From: Xiphydria camelus
Taxonomy: Eukaryota > Arthropoda > Insecta > Hymenoptera > Xiphydriidae
Length of the DNA: 64,000 bases
Direction of reading: 5' to 3'
Assembly: GCA_963678675.1 (NCBI GenBank)
Contig: OY783199.1
Coordinates: 24,053,546-24,117,545, forward strand
Made by a program: the position numbers and the translations under genes. A model generated the notes under the pieces. It searched no databases. It was not told the origin of the DNA and saw only the letters and a program-made list of their open reading frames with translations. Positions 10,745-22,192 of this stretch are shown here, one piece after another. Position 1 is the first letter of the stretch. Each line of letters begins with the position of its first letter.

Positions 10745-11620
10745 GTAAACCATTTCATTGATTATAAACTGATGATTGCTTGCGAACCCCGCGAGTGATT
10801 TTCAACGGATCCAATTACCTAATTCTCTATCTCCGTGTAGCAACGCGATCGCCGAGAATTCTCGGGATGCACTCTCCGGCATAGACGCGCTCTGTACCAG
10901 ATTAAGAGTCGTTCCGCGTCGCGCGCGGTTATCTGCCGCACACTTCCTACGCCGATAACGTTCGCGTCCACTCAGCAGCGGCGGACGGAAATATAACCGA
11001 GTTGTGTGCGCGCTCGGAACTAACGAGACGTATTCGGGCCCATTATCGTCGATACAGAAGCCGCGCGCGGAGCGAGATATCTTCGGTGGGTCGCGCCGCT
11101 AGGTGATTCCGTGTACGCGAGTTGGTATGTATATGTGTGTATGGGTGACGAGCGCGCATCGCTTCTGTGTGCAGAGGTCTTCTATATTAGTGTGCGCGCG
11201 ACGAGGCGAGGCGAGCCGATAAAGTTTCCACGTTGCAATCGTGCAAACGGGTCGAAGGTTAATTGAGCAACTTCGTCCGCCCGTCCGTTCGGCGAATCTC
11301 ATTAGAGGCGCGTTCGGTAAACTCCAGATTCGGCGAAGTTCGTTCCCACGAGGGCAATCGTCTTCCTATCCGTCCCACGTTCAGCACGATTTTCGTGGAG
11401 GACGCGCGCGCGTGAAAACGCGCCGCCGTCGCCACGCCGCGTGCATCGGTTGGGGACATGTGCAGGCTGCAGGTGTATAGTTTTATAACCGTGGGGAGAC
11501 AATGCGGTTGAGTGCATTTTGGGTCGGGGATGCGAGCGGGTTGCTTCTGCAGCGGGGAAATGAGTTCGAGTTTATCTCGTGAAATGTCGGATCAGCCGAG
11601 AGGAAGTCGGCTTGTTTTTT
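10745..11620. other. CpG-rich stretch, no gene recognised
   Basis: Rich in CGCG words, with overlapping frames on both strands at 11100-11520. No domain or repeat end was seen. Confidence 0.45.
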
Positions 11621-11621
11621 T

Positions 11622-11884
11622 GTGAAAAATCGAAATCTCCAGAATCTCGGTCGCTCGAACGTCCTATCTTGTATATTTTTTTCGCGCTGATCACGAGAAG
11701 CACGGTTATTAGATCGTTGTGCGTAAGAAAATATGAAGTACCTATCGGTGATTTTTTGTATGACGATATCTCGGTATTTCTTGTGAGATTTGCTCGACGA
11801 ATCGGTGATTTTCGTAATCAGAGCGGAAAAAGTACACAAGACAGGGTGGTCGAGAGTTCGATCGCAGAGATTTCGATTTTCGCC
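11622..11884. mobile_element. Family N palindromic element (copy 1)
   Basis: The left arm AAAAATCGAAATCTCCAGAA is inverted at the right as CAGAGATTTCGATTTTCGCC. The second arm segment pairs GTCCTATCTTGTATATTTTT with AAAAAGTACACAAGACAGGG. The copy at 43333-43637 has the same layout. Confidence 0.75.
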
Positions 11885-11897
11885 AAAATTTCAATGC

Positions 11898-11966
11898 GGA
11901 CCATCCTGTGTCATGTATTTTTTTTTACGCTGATTCGGAAAAGCACGATTATTACAACGATTTTAA
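11898..11966. mobile_element. Extra half-arm of family N
   Basis: GACCATCCTGTGTCATGTAT, a T-run, then CGCTGATTCGGAAAAGCACG repeats the left arm of the neighbouring element. It is a solo arm left by a second, mostly lost copy. Confidence 0.6.
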
Positions 11967-12542
11967 GCTCGAGAAACGATTTCTCCCCACAAACTCACAG
12001 ATATCTTAATCGCATTTTAACCGAGCGTCGGAATGAAGCAGACGTCGGTTTGATAAACGAGCATCTCATGCCCGAGCGATTCACACATATGCATGAGCTC
12101 GTTATTCAGACACGGGATGTGCAGTGTGGCTATAATTGCACCCCATCGATTAGTGGCATTCAAAGGGATCAGGAACGCGCCCACGGATTTAAATTGCCCT
12201 TCGAGTGGAGGTACGCAAGTCTGGAAGACGCGGTCTACTCGAGTACTGCGCCGACGTCTCGTCGTCGTTGTCGGCAGTATCCTTTTTGCTGAGCGAAATA
12301 AAGAAAGCAGTTTGGAACGATTCCAGGTGCTACGGTAGCGTCGTTCGTCGCGGCGGTTATCTTTGGTCGGGCGGTTCGGTTCGCGGGCGAAAAGTTAGTC
12401 TAATTCGGGAGTGGACGTTCGCGATGCTAAACCCCGTCACGCCTCCAGGAATAATACCCGAAGAGAGAGTGCCTATATTTACGATCGGTGGAATTCGAGA
12501 GGAGCGTCCGATCGCGAGAACCGTAAACCCGGCGAATTTTTT
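11967..12542. other. No gene recognised
   Basis: A 237-residue open frame runs from 11579 to 12292 across family N. Much of it is transposon arm, so it is not taken as a gene. Confidence 0.5.
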
Positions 12543-12732
12543 CCCCGGCGAAGAAGTTTTATGTATTTTGTATGTTGACCATACAAGGACTATAGGTATA
12601 CAGATTTTTCAATGTTTGTATAATCCATATATAGTCCTTATATGCTTAATATAGAAATCACGTATAATCCATATATGACCCAAACCACATATGGATTCGA
12701 TATACAAAATATATCGAATTTTTCCGCCTGGG
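12543..12732. mobile_element. Family D MITE (copy 1)
   Basis: The left end CCCCGGCGAAGAAGTTTTAT is degraded. The right end TTTTTCCGCCTGGG is intact. The interior carries the CCATATATGACCCAAACCAC block common to family D copies at 22193 and 28736. Confidence 0.75.
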
Positions 12733-13226
12733 TTGAACAATCTTCAAGTCAATTAAATACAGCGGCTTTGACAGTACTTGTCTGACTTGATTAACCATTC
12801 ATCTGCGGGATAACCAGGTGCCAAGTGAGAATATGCGAGGAGAAGAACGCGAATGAAGATTAATGATAGCTACATAAATTACATCGTAATCGCGGAACTC
12901 TACGCAGTCTCGGTATAACGTCGACTAGGCAAGAAGCTTTCTATAGACGCGATGTTTATACGTAGGATTTATACCTAAGTCTTCGTGTTTTCACACTCCA
13001 TGTGTGCAGCGTACAGCGGTAGATATAACTATCTTCGATCATCTGCGAGGATAAATACTTGATGAGTATAATAAACCTCGCATCGATCGATGAGAACGTA
13101 GTTCGCGATTATAGAAGCGACGATTACTTTGAATTCTTCATGAAGCGGCTGCTGCTCTGCTTTGGTCCCGCGTCTAAAATACACTGCCGAACGAGTCAAA
13201 GTATAGAGGACAAACGGTCAGCGTCG
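12733..13226. other. No gene recognised
   Basis: Mixed composition; nothing with coding or repeat signature was seen. Confidence 0.45.
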
Positions 13227-13317
13227 TTAACCCTGCGTTAGTATGGTGAAACAATGTAATGTGAAAATTGCATTTAGTTGGGGTATGACATGCCCCACCT
13301 TACCAACGGAGGGTTAA
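13227..13317. mobile_element. Tiny TTAA-flanked piggyBac-like MITE
   Basis: TTAACCCTGCGTTAGTATGG at the left is matched inversely by the right end, whose inverse reads TTAACCCTCCGTTGGTAAGG. It is flanked by TTAA at 13227-13230 and 13314-13317. The TTAA target is diagnostic of the piggyBac superfamily. It shares its right TTAA with the next element. Confidence 0.82.
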
Positions 13318-13559
13318 CACTCGAACTACCGAATGGTCGCGCTTTATAAGACAGTCGTTTTGGCGGGTGATTATCTCGTTATCCGTGGATTTTTCGTCCA
13401 CACTGCTATAGAACTTTTTTGTAGACCGAAATGTGCTCTACAAAAAAGCATTCTACCAATTTTGACAAAAACCTGACGGGTTACGAAATAAATGAAGTTG
13501 AATGAAACTCTGAATAAGACACCGGTCAAATTGACCGGTTGCGGTAGTTCTAGTGTTAA
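13314..13559. mobile_element. TTAA-flanked piggyBac-like MITE
   Basis: TTAA then CACTCGAACTACCG on the left; CGGTAGTTCTAGTG then TTAA on the right (13556-13559). The CACT(A/C)GAACTACCG terminus with TTAA duplication is piggyBac-like. The interior holds a hairpin around TTTTTTGTAGACC and CTACAAAAAAG. No transposase. Confidence 0.88.
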
Positions 13560-15188
13560 GGATAGCTTTTCAACGTTTCACGCTCGCTATACCCTTATCG
13601 ATGCAGCGTTCTCCACGAAATTGCTCGCGAGAATAAATCGGAGATCTCTCCGCACGGGGAGAAACGAATAGCATCGGTCCTACCGCCCCACGCGTCTCGA
13701 GCGCTATCGGACTTGGGAGCGCGAAGCGTGCACCCGTCTCGAAAGAGAGCAATCAGTGACGTAATCAGATATAGCGCTGTGAATATTCATGGCGCGCGGG
13801 CTTACGGTGAGCCGTGCGCGAGCACGCATTAGCATATAACTCGTCCCCGTTATCCATTACCCATTACGAACGCCGTACTCGCTACTGCGCGCGGGTCCCC
13901 CGACAGTGCTCGCGATTAATACCTAATAATCAAAGGGAAATAAGAGAGAGCGCTTGACCGCGCTTGATACCGCGAGAAGATATGGCGCATGGCTATCATG
14001 TGAATTACATATATTCCTATTATTACTGCAACAATGCCGCAAGAGTTATTTCAACTGCATTCGTGATCTTGTTTAATCATAAATATGGTACCAGTGACCA
14101 GGGAAATTCAACCTTGCGATTATGGTTGATTTTCCTACCCACTTTTTCTCTGTGTATATAATCGCAGTATCAAATCGCAGTTTCTTGTTCGTTGGAAGGA
14201 TTATCGCGATAATCCGCGCAGACGATACGACCCTCGAAGCAGCGAAGCGCGTCCGGTCAGCTCGTAAGAAGTGTGCACCGCGAAAAATGCAACGTTTCTT
14301 ACACGCTCTCCCCCTCGAGGTCTCTCGGCTTATCTCGAAAATGAGAATGCGCGCGGGGGGAGCGCGACACGGAGAGCGAAGAGAGAGCAAGAGGGGCGCG
14401 GGAGAGCACGAGGCGTGGCCTGGGGCTGCAACCCCTTCCACTCCCCCCCCACCCACCCACCCACCTCCCCACCCACCGCATTCCCCTTTAATTCGACGGT
14501 GCGCGCACGAGACAATGCACGTGGAAAAACCCATATAAGAATTTCACGGTCTCGCGTTCCCGGCCGTCCTCGGCGGAGATCATCTGGATTACACCTTCGC
14601 CTCGGGATGACCCGGCTGCCGCAGGTGTTCCCGCGCAGCGGCTATACCTCGGATTACTATAATACCTCATTTTTTCCGGACGCTCGCAACCCTCCGAAAA
14701 CGCTCCGACTCATTGTTAGCGGCCCGCTGCAGCGGTACATCGCTCGTGTGACTCCTCGTACGCGTTTCGCGCTCGTATCTGCGGCTCTTACGTTAGGTAT
14801 ACGCGCTGTGCGCGATGCACAGTCGTTCGCCGTTTCGCGCTATATAAATCGCTCGCCCCGCGCTCCTGCGAATGTTTGCGTCGGATTTAACGAGCCGCCC
14901 GCGCCGCGTCACGGCGGCTCGCGACTTCTTTGCCCGCGATCGCGAGGCCAAAGCTGTACTCGTACGTTTGCCGAAGCGGCAGCGCGGCGTGCGCGCTCGC
15001 GATAATAATAATAATTACATCCTCGGTCCTCCTTTCCTGAGTCCGCGGCGATAATCGCCATTCTGCAACGTCGTGTGGAAATACGCGCGCGATGACGATC
15101 TCTTTCATCTCCCTCCCTTTTATCCGCTGAGGCACGCGATGTGTTTTCTAGCTGCCCAGGTGGACAAATTCTATACCACGTGTGGCTA
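13560..15188. other. CpG-rich stretch, no gene recognised
   Basis: It contains a C/A-rich simple repeat (about 14443-14478, CCCA units) and a TATATAAAT box at 14841-14849 in GC-rich surroundings, which could be a core promoter element. Overlapping open frames on both strands have no domain. Confidence 0.45.
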
Positions 15189-15446
15189 ATTGAAGGCAGC
15201 AATGGAAAAAGTGCCTGAGTCACATTTTGCCGTCTTCGAGAAAAACGCTTTTGAAAAGTACCTACGACACTTAATCTGAATTTGATATAAAACCACTCGT
15301 TCTAATAGTAATAAAATATAATGTGTTAAAAAATCAAGTAAATATTAGCAAACGTAACATTTTCAAGAAGATAAGAAACTTCAAAAGCGTTTTTCTCGAA
15401 GACGGCAAAATGTGACTTGGGCACTTTTTGCATTGGTGCCTTCAAT
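15189..15446. mobile_element. Unassigned MITE with 67-bp inverted arms
   Basis: The left arm starts ATTGAAGGCAGCAATGG; the inverse of the right arm starts ATTGAAGGCACCAATGC. Pairing continues through GTCACATTTTGCCGTCTTCG and AAAAACGCTTTTGAA with very few mismatches, around an AT-rich centre. No coding frame. Confidence 0.88.
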
Positions 15447-15452
15447 ATTGTA

Positions 15453-15668
15453 AGCTATACTCGCCGGAAAAGAAACTCGCGAATTACTATCTATTATCTC
15501 ATTACACCTGTGAACTTTTGGCCTGTACCGATGCAAGACTTTCTCTTGCGGATAAAAGTGTAATCCTCACAAAAAGTATTGTACAAATATGAGCCAAAAG
15601 CTTGTAGACATCTAATGAGACAATAGTGTGACCGAAGTAAGTCTTTCCCCCGGCGAGTGAGTTTAGCC
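15453..15668. mobile_element. Family E MITE (copy 1)
   Basis: The right end CCCGGCGAGTGAGTTTAGCC and left end AGCTATACTCGCCGG are the family E terminus. Inner arms carry CTATTATCTCATTACAC and CTAATGAGACAATAG. It parallels 22266-22465. Confidence 0.82.
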
Positions 15669-16071
15669 TCCCCGTATGGCAGATTTGCTGTACAATCCAT
15701 ATAATATGGATTTGGTCACATATATGAATTGAAATTATATATAATTGAAGAGGTAAGTGGATCAAGGGGTTATGTAACATTTTTTATAAAAAATGAGATC
15801 ACTCAGTGGATGAAAGTGTTATATGTCCGAATGTAACTTCCCTTAATCTTGGATAGCTCTAATGCCATTCAAAACCCAGATACTACATGGAGTATGCTTA
15901 GTATGCCATGTGTATCTACTGTATGGAAGTCGGCCTACAAACTCAAATATCTCAGAACCAACTTTTTCCTACATAAACCCTTCCATCCACTTATCTCTTC
16001 AATTCGTACACGACTAAATCCACACACGCGCGGACCACGTATGCTAATTACGTAAAACTTTTCCGCTTGGG
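15669..16071. mobile_element. Family D remnant carrying a nested MITE
   Basis: Left part: ACAATCCATATAATATGGAT with CACATATATGAATTG. Right end: GTAAAACTTTTCCGCTTGGG. Both are family D. The D left terminus is missing where family E ends at 15668. Confidence 0.6.
15743..16004. mobile_element. Unassigned MITE nested in family D remnant
   Basis: AATTGAAGAGGTAAGTGGAT, then AAGGGGTTATGTA, at the left. At the right, TACATAAACCCTT, then ATCCACTTATCTCTTCAATT, is its inverse. Arms are about 34 bp; the interior is AT-rich and non-coding. Confidence 0.8.
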
Positions 16072-17005
16072 TGCAGCGCGATCGGAGAAAATCCCAGCAC
16101 GTGCGATCCACGTGGCCCCCGCTATCCGTCCGTCCAGCCGTCGTCTCGCCCGTATCCCATACCTACGAGATTATAGGTGTGACGCGACGGGCCTTTCACC
16201 CCGTGCAGAGGACGACTCGGCGCATCGACCCGTCCGTTTGGAGGGGGGGTAGGGAAGGCGCAAAGGAATTTCTTCTTTCAAATTTGCAGGACCGCATTAA
16301 ACGACCTGACCTTCCGCGCGCCGGGTGGGTAGCGTAGTCGGACGCCGGAGTAGGGGACAGGGGGGGGGGGGGGGGGCGAGGAGGCACATTTTTCATCCCC
16401 TTTCCGCTCCGGGAACTTTTGCACGCGCAATTACGTTTCGTGAAATCTTTCTTCCTCTGCAGTTCCTCCGTCGCTCCGGCTACACAGTTTGTCGTATTAC
16501 AGGCAAAACGACTCGAGGGCAAAGGTGGGTGACTCGAGACGCAAGCGGTGCTACGCTCCGAGTGGACGGTTACTGTAATAATTGATTACGCAAGTCGTTG
16601 GTTACGCGAGAGCGTCGATAATACAAACGCCATAACCGTCGGGACGCGTTAGCCGCAAATCAACCTTCCGCGGCGGTTCGTGACAGTTGCCTCAAACTCC
16701 GAGCACCCCCCGTCTGTAGCCGAGTGTTACCCCGTTACGCTAATTACCGTGCAATTGGGCGTAAATACTCCGGAGAGCATCGTGCGAGAGCCGAGAACAC
16801 GCGCGTCCTCTTTATCAGTCGCGTGTATTACCTACCTTGGAACGACTACGACGACCAATGCCGACGGAATGGATTATTTCGCTTGCCGTGAATTTTCGGG
16901 CCGTATCGATGTTCCACCAATTTCGAGCGAGAAGAAACCCGTCGTAGCCGCCGCGAGATGATCGCGATCGAAACCTTGCAGATAGACTTGTACGATCGTC
17001 GCGAT
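16072..17005. other. No gene recognised; G17 homopolymer
   Basis: A run of 17 G lies at 16360-16376. The rest is CpG-rich with no defensible exon. Confidence 0.45.
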
Positions 17006-17129
17006 GTTCGTACAAATTGCAATAATTCTTATAAGTCTTAAAGTTTACGTTTATTTTGCAGCATGAAGTTGAACAAATAAATACCCTTAAATCAATCATC
17101 AAATTTATATTACAACGTGATTCGAATCA

Positions 17130-17357
17130 GGGCAGATATCGAGACGAATTGGATTACGCAGGACTAGTCGGATGACTGATCTATTTGTATATGTATTTCT
17201 TAGATCGTGGTGAAAATGAACATTTCCATTCTTCGTACCCACTACTTCGTACGGAGAGGAACGGAGTAATAAGTACGAACGATCGAGAAATCCTCATTTT
17301 TTCGTCAACACGATCCGAGAAATATCGATCTATGATCCGATTCGCCTCAGTCTGCCC
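17130..17357. mobile_element. Family B MITE (copy 3), nested in segment X
   Basis: The left end GGGCAGATATCGAGACGAAT is a degraded family terminus. The right end GATTCGCCTCAGTCTGCCC is its inverse. Inner arms are around TTCGTACCCACTACTTCG and GAGTAATAAGTACGAACGAT. Confidence 0.78.
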
Positions 17358-17541
17358 CCAATCGTTGTATTTATCGTAGCAACATATTCACGACAAATTG
17401 TGCTTGCGTTGAATACACGTTTAGCATTTTATTTGTTTTTTTTTTGTTGAAATTATTCAATGTCGCAAATATGCTTGCTCATCGACACGACTCGTAAATC
17501 GCACAATTTTGACGCATTGCACGAGTCGCATCAGTTTACGA

Positions 17542-17895
17542 CACTGCACGGTAAAAGAGTGGTGTTAATTTTTAATGCCATTTCATCGATGTCGACCTGT
17601 TAGGTACACTGAGAAAAAAAAAGATTAAAAATTATTCTCTGTTAGAAGGACAATCTGAGTACGAAAGGTAAAGTGGATCGAAAATTATTCTAAGAGGAAG
17701 GTTAAATTTTATACCCTGGAACGATAATTTTTGATCTGTTTTACCTTTCGTATTCAGATTATCCTTCTAACAGAATAAATTTTAATCTTTTTTTTTTCTC
17801 AGTGTACCACGTCTGGTGTCATTCAGTCTTGCGCCATTGTTATTTGACACCTGAAGTGGTCTATACGGCTCCACACCGCAGAATTTGTTACAGTG
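17542..17895. mobile_element. Family L MITE interrupted by family C
   Basis: Starts CACTGCACGGTAAAAGAGTG and ends AATTTGTTACAGTG. Its two halves are colinear with the reverse complement of 48892-49033, which has no insertion. Family C occupies 17607-17804. Confidence 0.82.
17607..17804. mobile_element. Family C MITE (copy B), nested in family L
   Basis: CACTGAGAAAAAAAAAGATT to TTTTTTCTCAGTG, 198 bp, with TA at 17605-17606 and 17805-17806. Near-identical to copy A. Confidence 0.93.
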
Positions 17896-17940
17896 CACCT
17901 AAAGCTGCTGTGTGCAATTTACGTACATTTTTCTATCCGG

Positions 17941-18957
17941 GAGATGACGAGTCCCGCACGCGTTGCAATTGCACATCGCGCGACGCACGTAGGTACCTAC
18001 TTGCATCCACCCGACTTGGATACACCGGCGAGCGCGCGAGCCATGCGGTGAATCCCGCGAGACGAATTCAACAGGTGATACCTCGGCTGTTCGTGGGTCT
18101 CGTCGTTTCGCCGTAATTTATACCTTTCACCGGATGACGCGCATCCAGAACTCACATCCGCCACCGTTTTCCCGCCGCCCCGCTCGTCAGCGCGACACGA
18201 CTCTTCAGCGCCGACTGCAGGTCGATTATATAATAGATATCCGAAGATCCCCTGCACCGAGGTCTGTCTCCCACATTCGCGCTGAGCGTACTTCGCGATA
18301 ATCGACCTTTTCAACGAAGCGCGCACCCCGCAATTCCTATTCAAATTGTTTACATACGATTCCGCGCGCGAGACGGACGAGTGCATAGGAAGGAAAAAAC
18401 AATCCGAGAGAGGACTACTGCACACAGCATCGCAGAGCGACGAACCGAGCGGCGCAAGAGGCGTTATACCGCGGCGGGCGATGAGCGCGGTATAAACGTT
18501 CGAACGTCGTTGATTTTACGGGGGGGATGCGAATAAAATGAGCTACGAGTTGGATAATTGGGCAATAAACTCCCCCCCCCCTCCCCCCACGTGTCGCCAC
18601 GCCGTGCGCCGGGGGACTCGCGCGGGGGCTGTTTGCGTTGCGGCATTGTGCAGCGGTGCGAGGTATTCGTACCGCGGGTGCGGTGGCGGGACTGCGAGGA
18701 ATTCTCGACGTCTTCCGAGAAAGCGCCCGGAGACCCTCGTCACCTCACTTTCTGCTATCTTTCGCCGAACTTTTGCGCCTCGCGTTCGATCGATAAAAAT
18801 AATCGTAAACTCAATATTTGCCGTTTAGATATCTTGCGTGCGAACCACCTGCGTGATCTTCGGCATCGGATGCAGGTACATCGCGTATATTATCTGCTTT
18901 GCGGACAGAGTCTAGATAAAGTTGAACAAGTTCGAGGCACCGGGGATTCCGTAGGTG
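17941..18957. other. CpG-rich stretch, no gene recognised
   Basis: Overlapping frames on both strands between 18400 and 18830 include a C-rich run (18572-18590). No domain or intron boundary was recognised. Confidence 0.45.
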
Positions 18958-19223
18958 CACTCGGGGAAGAAATAATTTGGTCGATTTTTCGACAAAATCC
19001 CGGAGACGATGACCGAGCCATTTGACGAAATATGGATCCTCTATTTATTTGGTTAGACTGACCACTTTTTTTTTTTTTTATTAGAATAACTTTATATTAA
19101 ATTTTGGTTAGAACAACTCGATGTTTAGCTCAACTGACCAGTATTTTGATTCGATTAATTCGACGTATCTATTTAACGCGAGGCGCGTTTAGTCATTTTA
19201 ACTGAATTATTTTCTTTTACTGT
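18958..19223. mobile_element. Family A MITE (copy 3)
   Basis: It starts CACTCGGGGAAGAAATAATT, has the core CCGGAGACGATGACC, ATATGGATCCTC and a TGACCA block, and ends near TTATTTTCTTTTACTG. It contains a T-run at about 19066-19079. Confidence 0.75.
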
Positions 19224-22192
19224 ACAACGATCGTAATTTCCAGTTAGAGAACGAACTATAGGAGGTAGTTTTTCTGTGGGGGTTACCTCGCGAAGGCCGG
19301 CTCTGCTCACCGCCCCTTCTAACGCGCGCGATAATCATCGACGCTTAACGCGGGGATGGCGGGAGTGCGGCGAGAGACCGCGCAGCGAGAGCTCAAAGTT
19401 ATTGGAGCAGCTAGCGCACAGCTCTATAGAACGGAGCAAGCATTGTAAATCAATACCCCCCCCCGGGTTACTCCGCGTGCCGGCGCTTCGAAGGCCTCGC
19501 GTTTCGACGTGCCGATACGCCGGGGCACATACCCTTGCTCCATCGCTGCGGGAAACCCCCAGTGAGTCGTCTCTCGACGGTGGCGGGGAGGAGGAGCAGG
19601 AGGAGGTACTCGCGCACCTCTTTCGCGAAAGAAAAAAAGGGGCGATCTCTCAGTTATGCCGAGAGCACGCGGAGAGCGTCGTCCGATGGAGAATTAATTA
19701 GTCCCTGCGCGACGTCGAGGACGTAACGAATGTTCGACGCAAACAAAGATTGCAGCCAGACCGTAGAACGAGTTCTTACGACGGAGATTCTATTTTGTCG
19801 ATTCCATCATCCGCTGACTTTCTGTTCGGCAAAAATCAGAGAGCGAAACTATAATATAAGGTAACCGTCGACCGATAGCAGGACACGTCCTGATCATTGG
19901 CCGGACATGTTTGGGCATAATTCAAATTAAGTATTTAATGGGATGAAAAGGAACGACTGGTGGAAAGAGATCTTTTAATAATATATAAATTAAGGACATA
20001 TACAGGAGAGGTGTTACTGGTAAGAACCCTGGGTAAAATCTGCTCTGTGACTTTTTATACTCCGGCTGTCGAGACGGTTACCTCAATCGTTGTTATCGAC
20101 GAAGAACAACTCGCGTATCGGCAATCGGACGTTTGTATAACGAAAAAAAAAAACGTCGCGAATCCGTCGTCGAAGCATCAACCCCCACCTTTTTCTCCCT
20201 CGACCGAAAATCAACGCGGAACTAATTAGTATCAATGACGAACGAGTTGCGCGCGGAGCGGTGACGGGATGCTTTCTGGGATCGGACGGATGACGTAGAT
20301 GCGCGCGTAGCGGCGAAAGGGCAGGTGGGGCTATTTGGAGAACGGCCCACTTCGGACCCTTCTGCCCTGCTCCCCTCTCACCGCCGCGTCGCAGCTCTTT
20401 CTCTCTTTTTGACCGCGACCGTCCGTGCGCGCCGCTCAGGTCCTACGTCGAGTCGGTGGCGGTTATGGTTGGCAACATCCTTGCGCGCGCCGGGGAGAGA
20501 CCGATCGAACCATCTGGCGGAGGCCATCTCTCGCCGCAGCTGCTGCCGCCGCCGCCGCCGCCGCCTCCGCCGCCGTGATGATCTCGGCGTCACGACGCCT
20601 TTCAGATCGTAGGAAGGACGAGGGATTAAACGCGGGGCCGCATTTTCAGCGCGCGCGACGCTCGATCCGCTCGCTTTTCCCGCGAGTGAGATTTATAAGT
20701 CGCACGGCAAAAATAGGTGTAGCACTCCTCGTCAGCCTCGTTTTGCGCGCGGTTGGAACGTCGCCTCCGTTCCTCTCACTTTTTCGCGCGGAAATATCGC
20801 GCGAAAGCCGCAGCCGTCCCTCGCGTTGCGCCGAAGCGCGGCGACGAATGAAATAATCAGCACGAGATCGTGGCATCGATCGCGACACGAGGGTTGATTC
20901 CGGTTTTTCAAGACGACGAGCTTCAGTGTCTTTCCTTCGGAGGAGCAGGTATTCATCATTCGTCTCACGCCGATGCCGATGCGAAAGACCCGATCTCGAT
21001 TGACTGCTCCGCCGGTATTCACGGTAGTCGAGTCCGGGTGTAAAAAAACGACCTCGACCTTTCAGCGTTTTTACGCGTCGAGGGCTCAACGATTCCTCCT
21101 GGAACCGTTGCGCGCCGTCGAAGGAGTGAACGTCCCGCGACAAAAGAGAGCGCGCCAATTTTCAACCCGTGGAGAGTTTCCGGCTTCGAAGGCCTCCGCC
21201 GGCGCGAGCGATATCCCAGAGGCGCGTCTTCGCGCGGAGTAAAGAGTTTCCGGGAGGCTCGTGTATTTTTCAACGACGACGAAGAGCGCACTGTGCGCCG
21301 CCGACCTTCGCCGTCACCGACACATTCGCGGTAGATCGATTCTTCGGCGCGCGGCGAACGCGTATAAGAGCCTTCGCTGAGTCTCGAAAGACGGCCGATC
21401 GATACGAGAATGTCACGCACGACGTTTCGCTCGGGGAACGGCGTCGAAGCAGCGCTAATTCGCGAAACGAAACCGGAGAAGAATTAGGAGTGAGTCTCGT
21501 TGTATCGGCTGTACTTGGAGAATCCTTCCGCCTATCTCGGGTCGATCAACTGCGGCGCGCGGGAACCGATTGCGAAGTCGGTTACAGTGCGCCGATCGCG
21601 CGATCGCTGTTACTGCTCGTTGCGCGAAAAAAAAAAGAAAAGAACTCGCTTCAAGGCGATTTGCTATATCAAGTAGCACGCCGTCTGCCAGGTTCTCCCG
21701 TCCGGTTGGATTCCTAACTCGCACCGCGCGCGCGCGCTGCGGCTACTCTTTTCATCTCGTCTCTCTTCCTTTCTCTCTCTCTCTCTCTATACGCCTCGGA
21801 AAAATTTCAGGGAAATTTCACCACATCGCGCGCGAGCCGACGACTGACGATTCTCAAATTTCCTGCCCCATTTGCCGACCTTTTTTCAGCTCACTTTCGC
21901 GCTCTTTTAACTCTCTCTCTTCGTCTCCAGCGCGTTTGAGGATCCCAGCAACAATTATAATAATTATCGCATACACCGAGAGAAATGTGTTTAGGTCGCA
22001 CAGCAATTGGTACCTGCGTATAGCTCTGGTAGCTATATTTTAAGGCCATGGGGTGGCAGATTAACTAGATAGTACAAGTAATAGATACAGCAGTATCAAA
22101 TGTGACAAGAGCAATACGCATTGCTGAAATGACTATACGTATATCTACTACTTATAGTTGAAATAGCTGTTTGTTCTGACAAAATAGAAATA
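19224..22192. other. CpG-rich stretch of about 3 kb, no gene recognised
   Basis: It contains a (GCC)n tract (20535-20573) and a TC tract (about 21774-21788). Many mutually overlapping frames on both strands (20300-21720) are CpG artefacts by composition. No repeat ends were seen. Confidence 0.45.

Larger units (their letters stand above)
17006..17940. mobile_element. Segment X, split by families B, L and (within L) C
   Basis: Three blocks align in order with 55199-55520. They are 17006-17129 (CTTAAAGTTTACG...), 17358-17541 (TGTATTTATCGTAGCAACAT...) and 17896-17940 (ACCTAAAGCTGCTG...CTATCCGGG). Between them sit family B (17130-17357) and family L (17542-17895). The 55-kb relative lacks both insertions, so the order is direct sequence evidence. 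Confidence 0.8.

Noticed and set aside
11579..12292. 237-residue open frame
   Set aside because: It runs through the palindromic family N element and its solo arm; no conserved domain.
14841..14849. TATATAAAT as a defined promoter
   Set aside because: A reasonable TATA box in GC-rich DNA, but with no initiator, downstream exon or transcript evidence it is only noted within the stretch description.
20325..21717. Many long open frames on both strands in CpG-rich DNA
   Set aside because: They overlap each other completely, are rich in Arg, Ser and Ala because of CGCG-type sequence, lack domains and have no intron-boundary pattern. The same applies to 1970-3240, 7370-8170, 39160-39950, 47210-48190 and 49380-49940.
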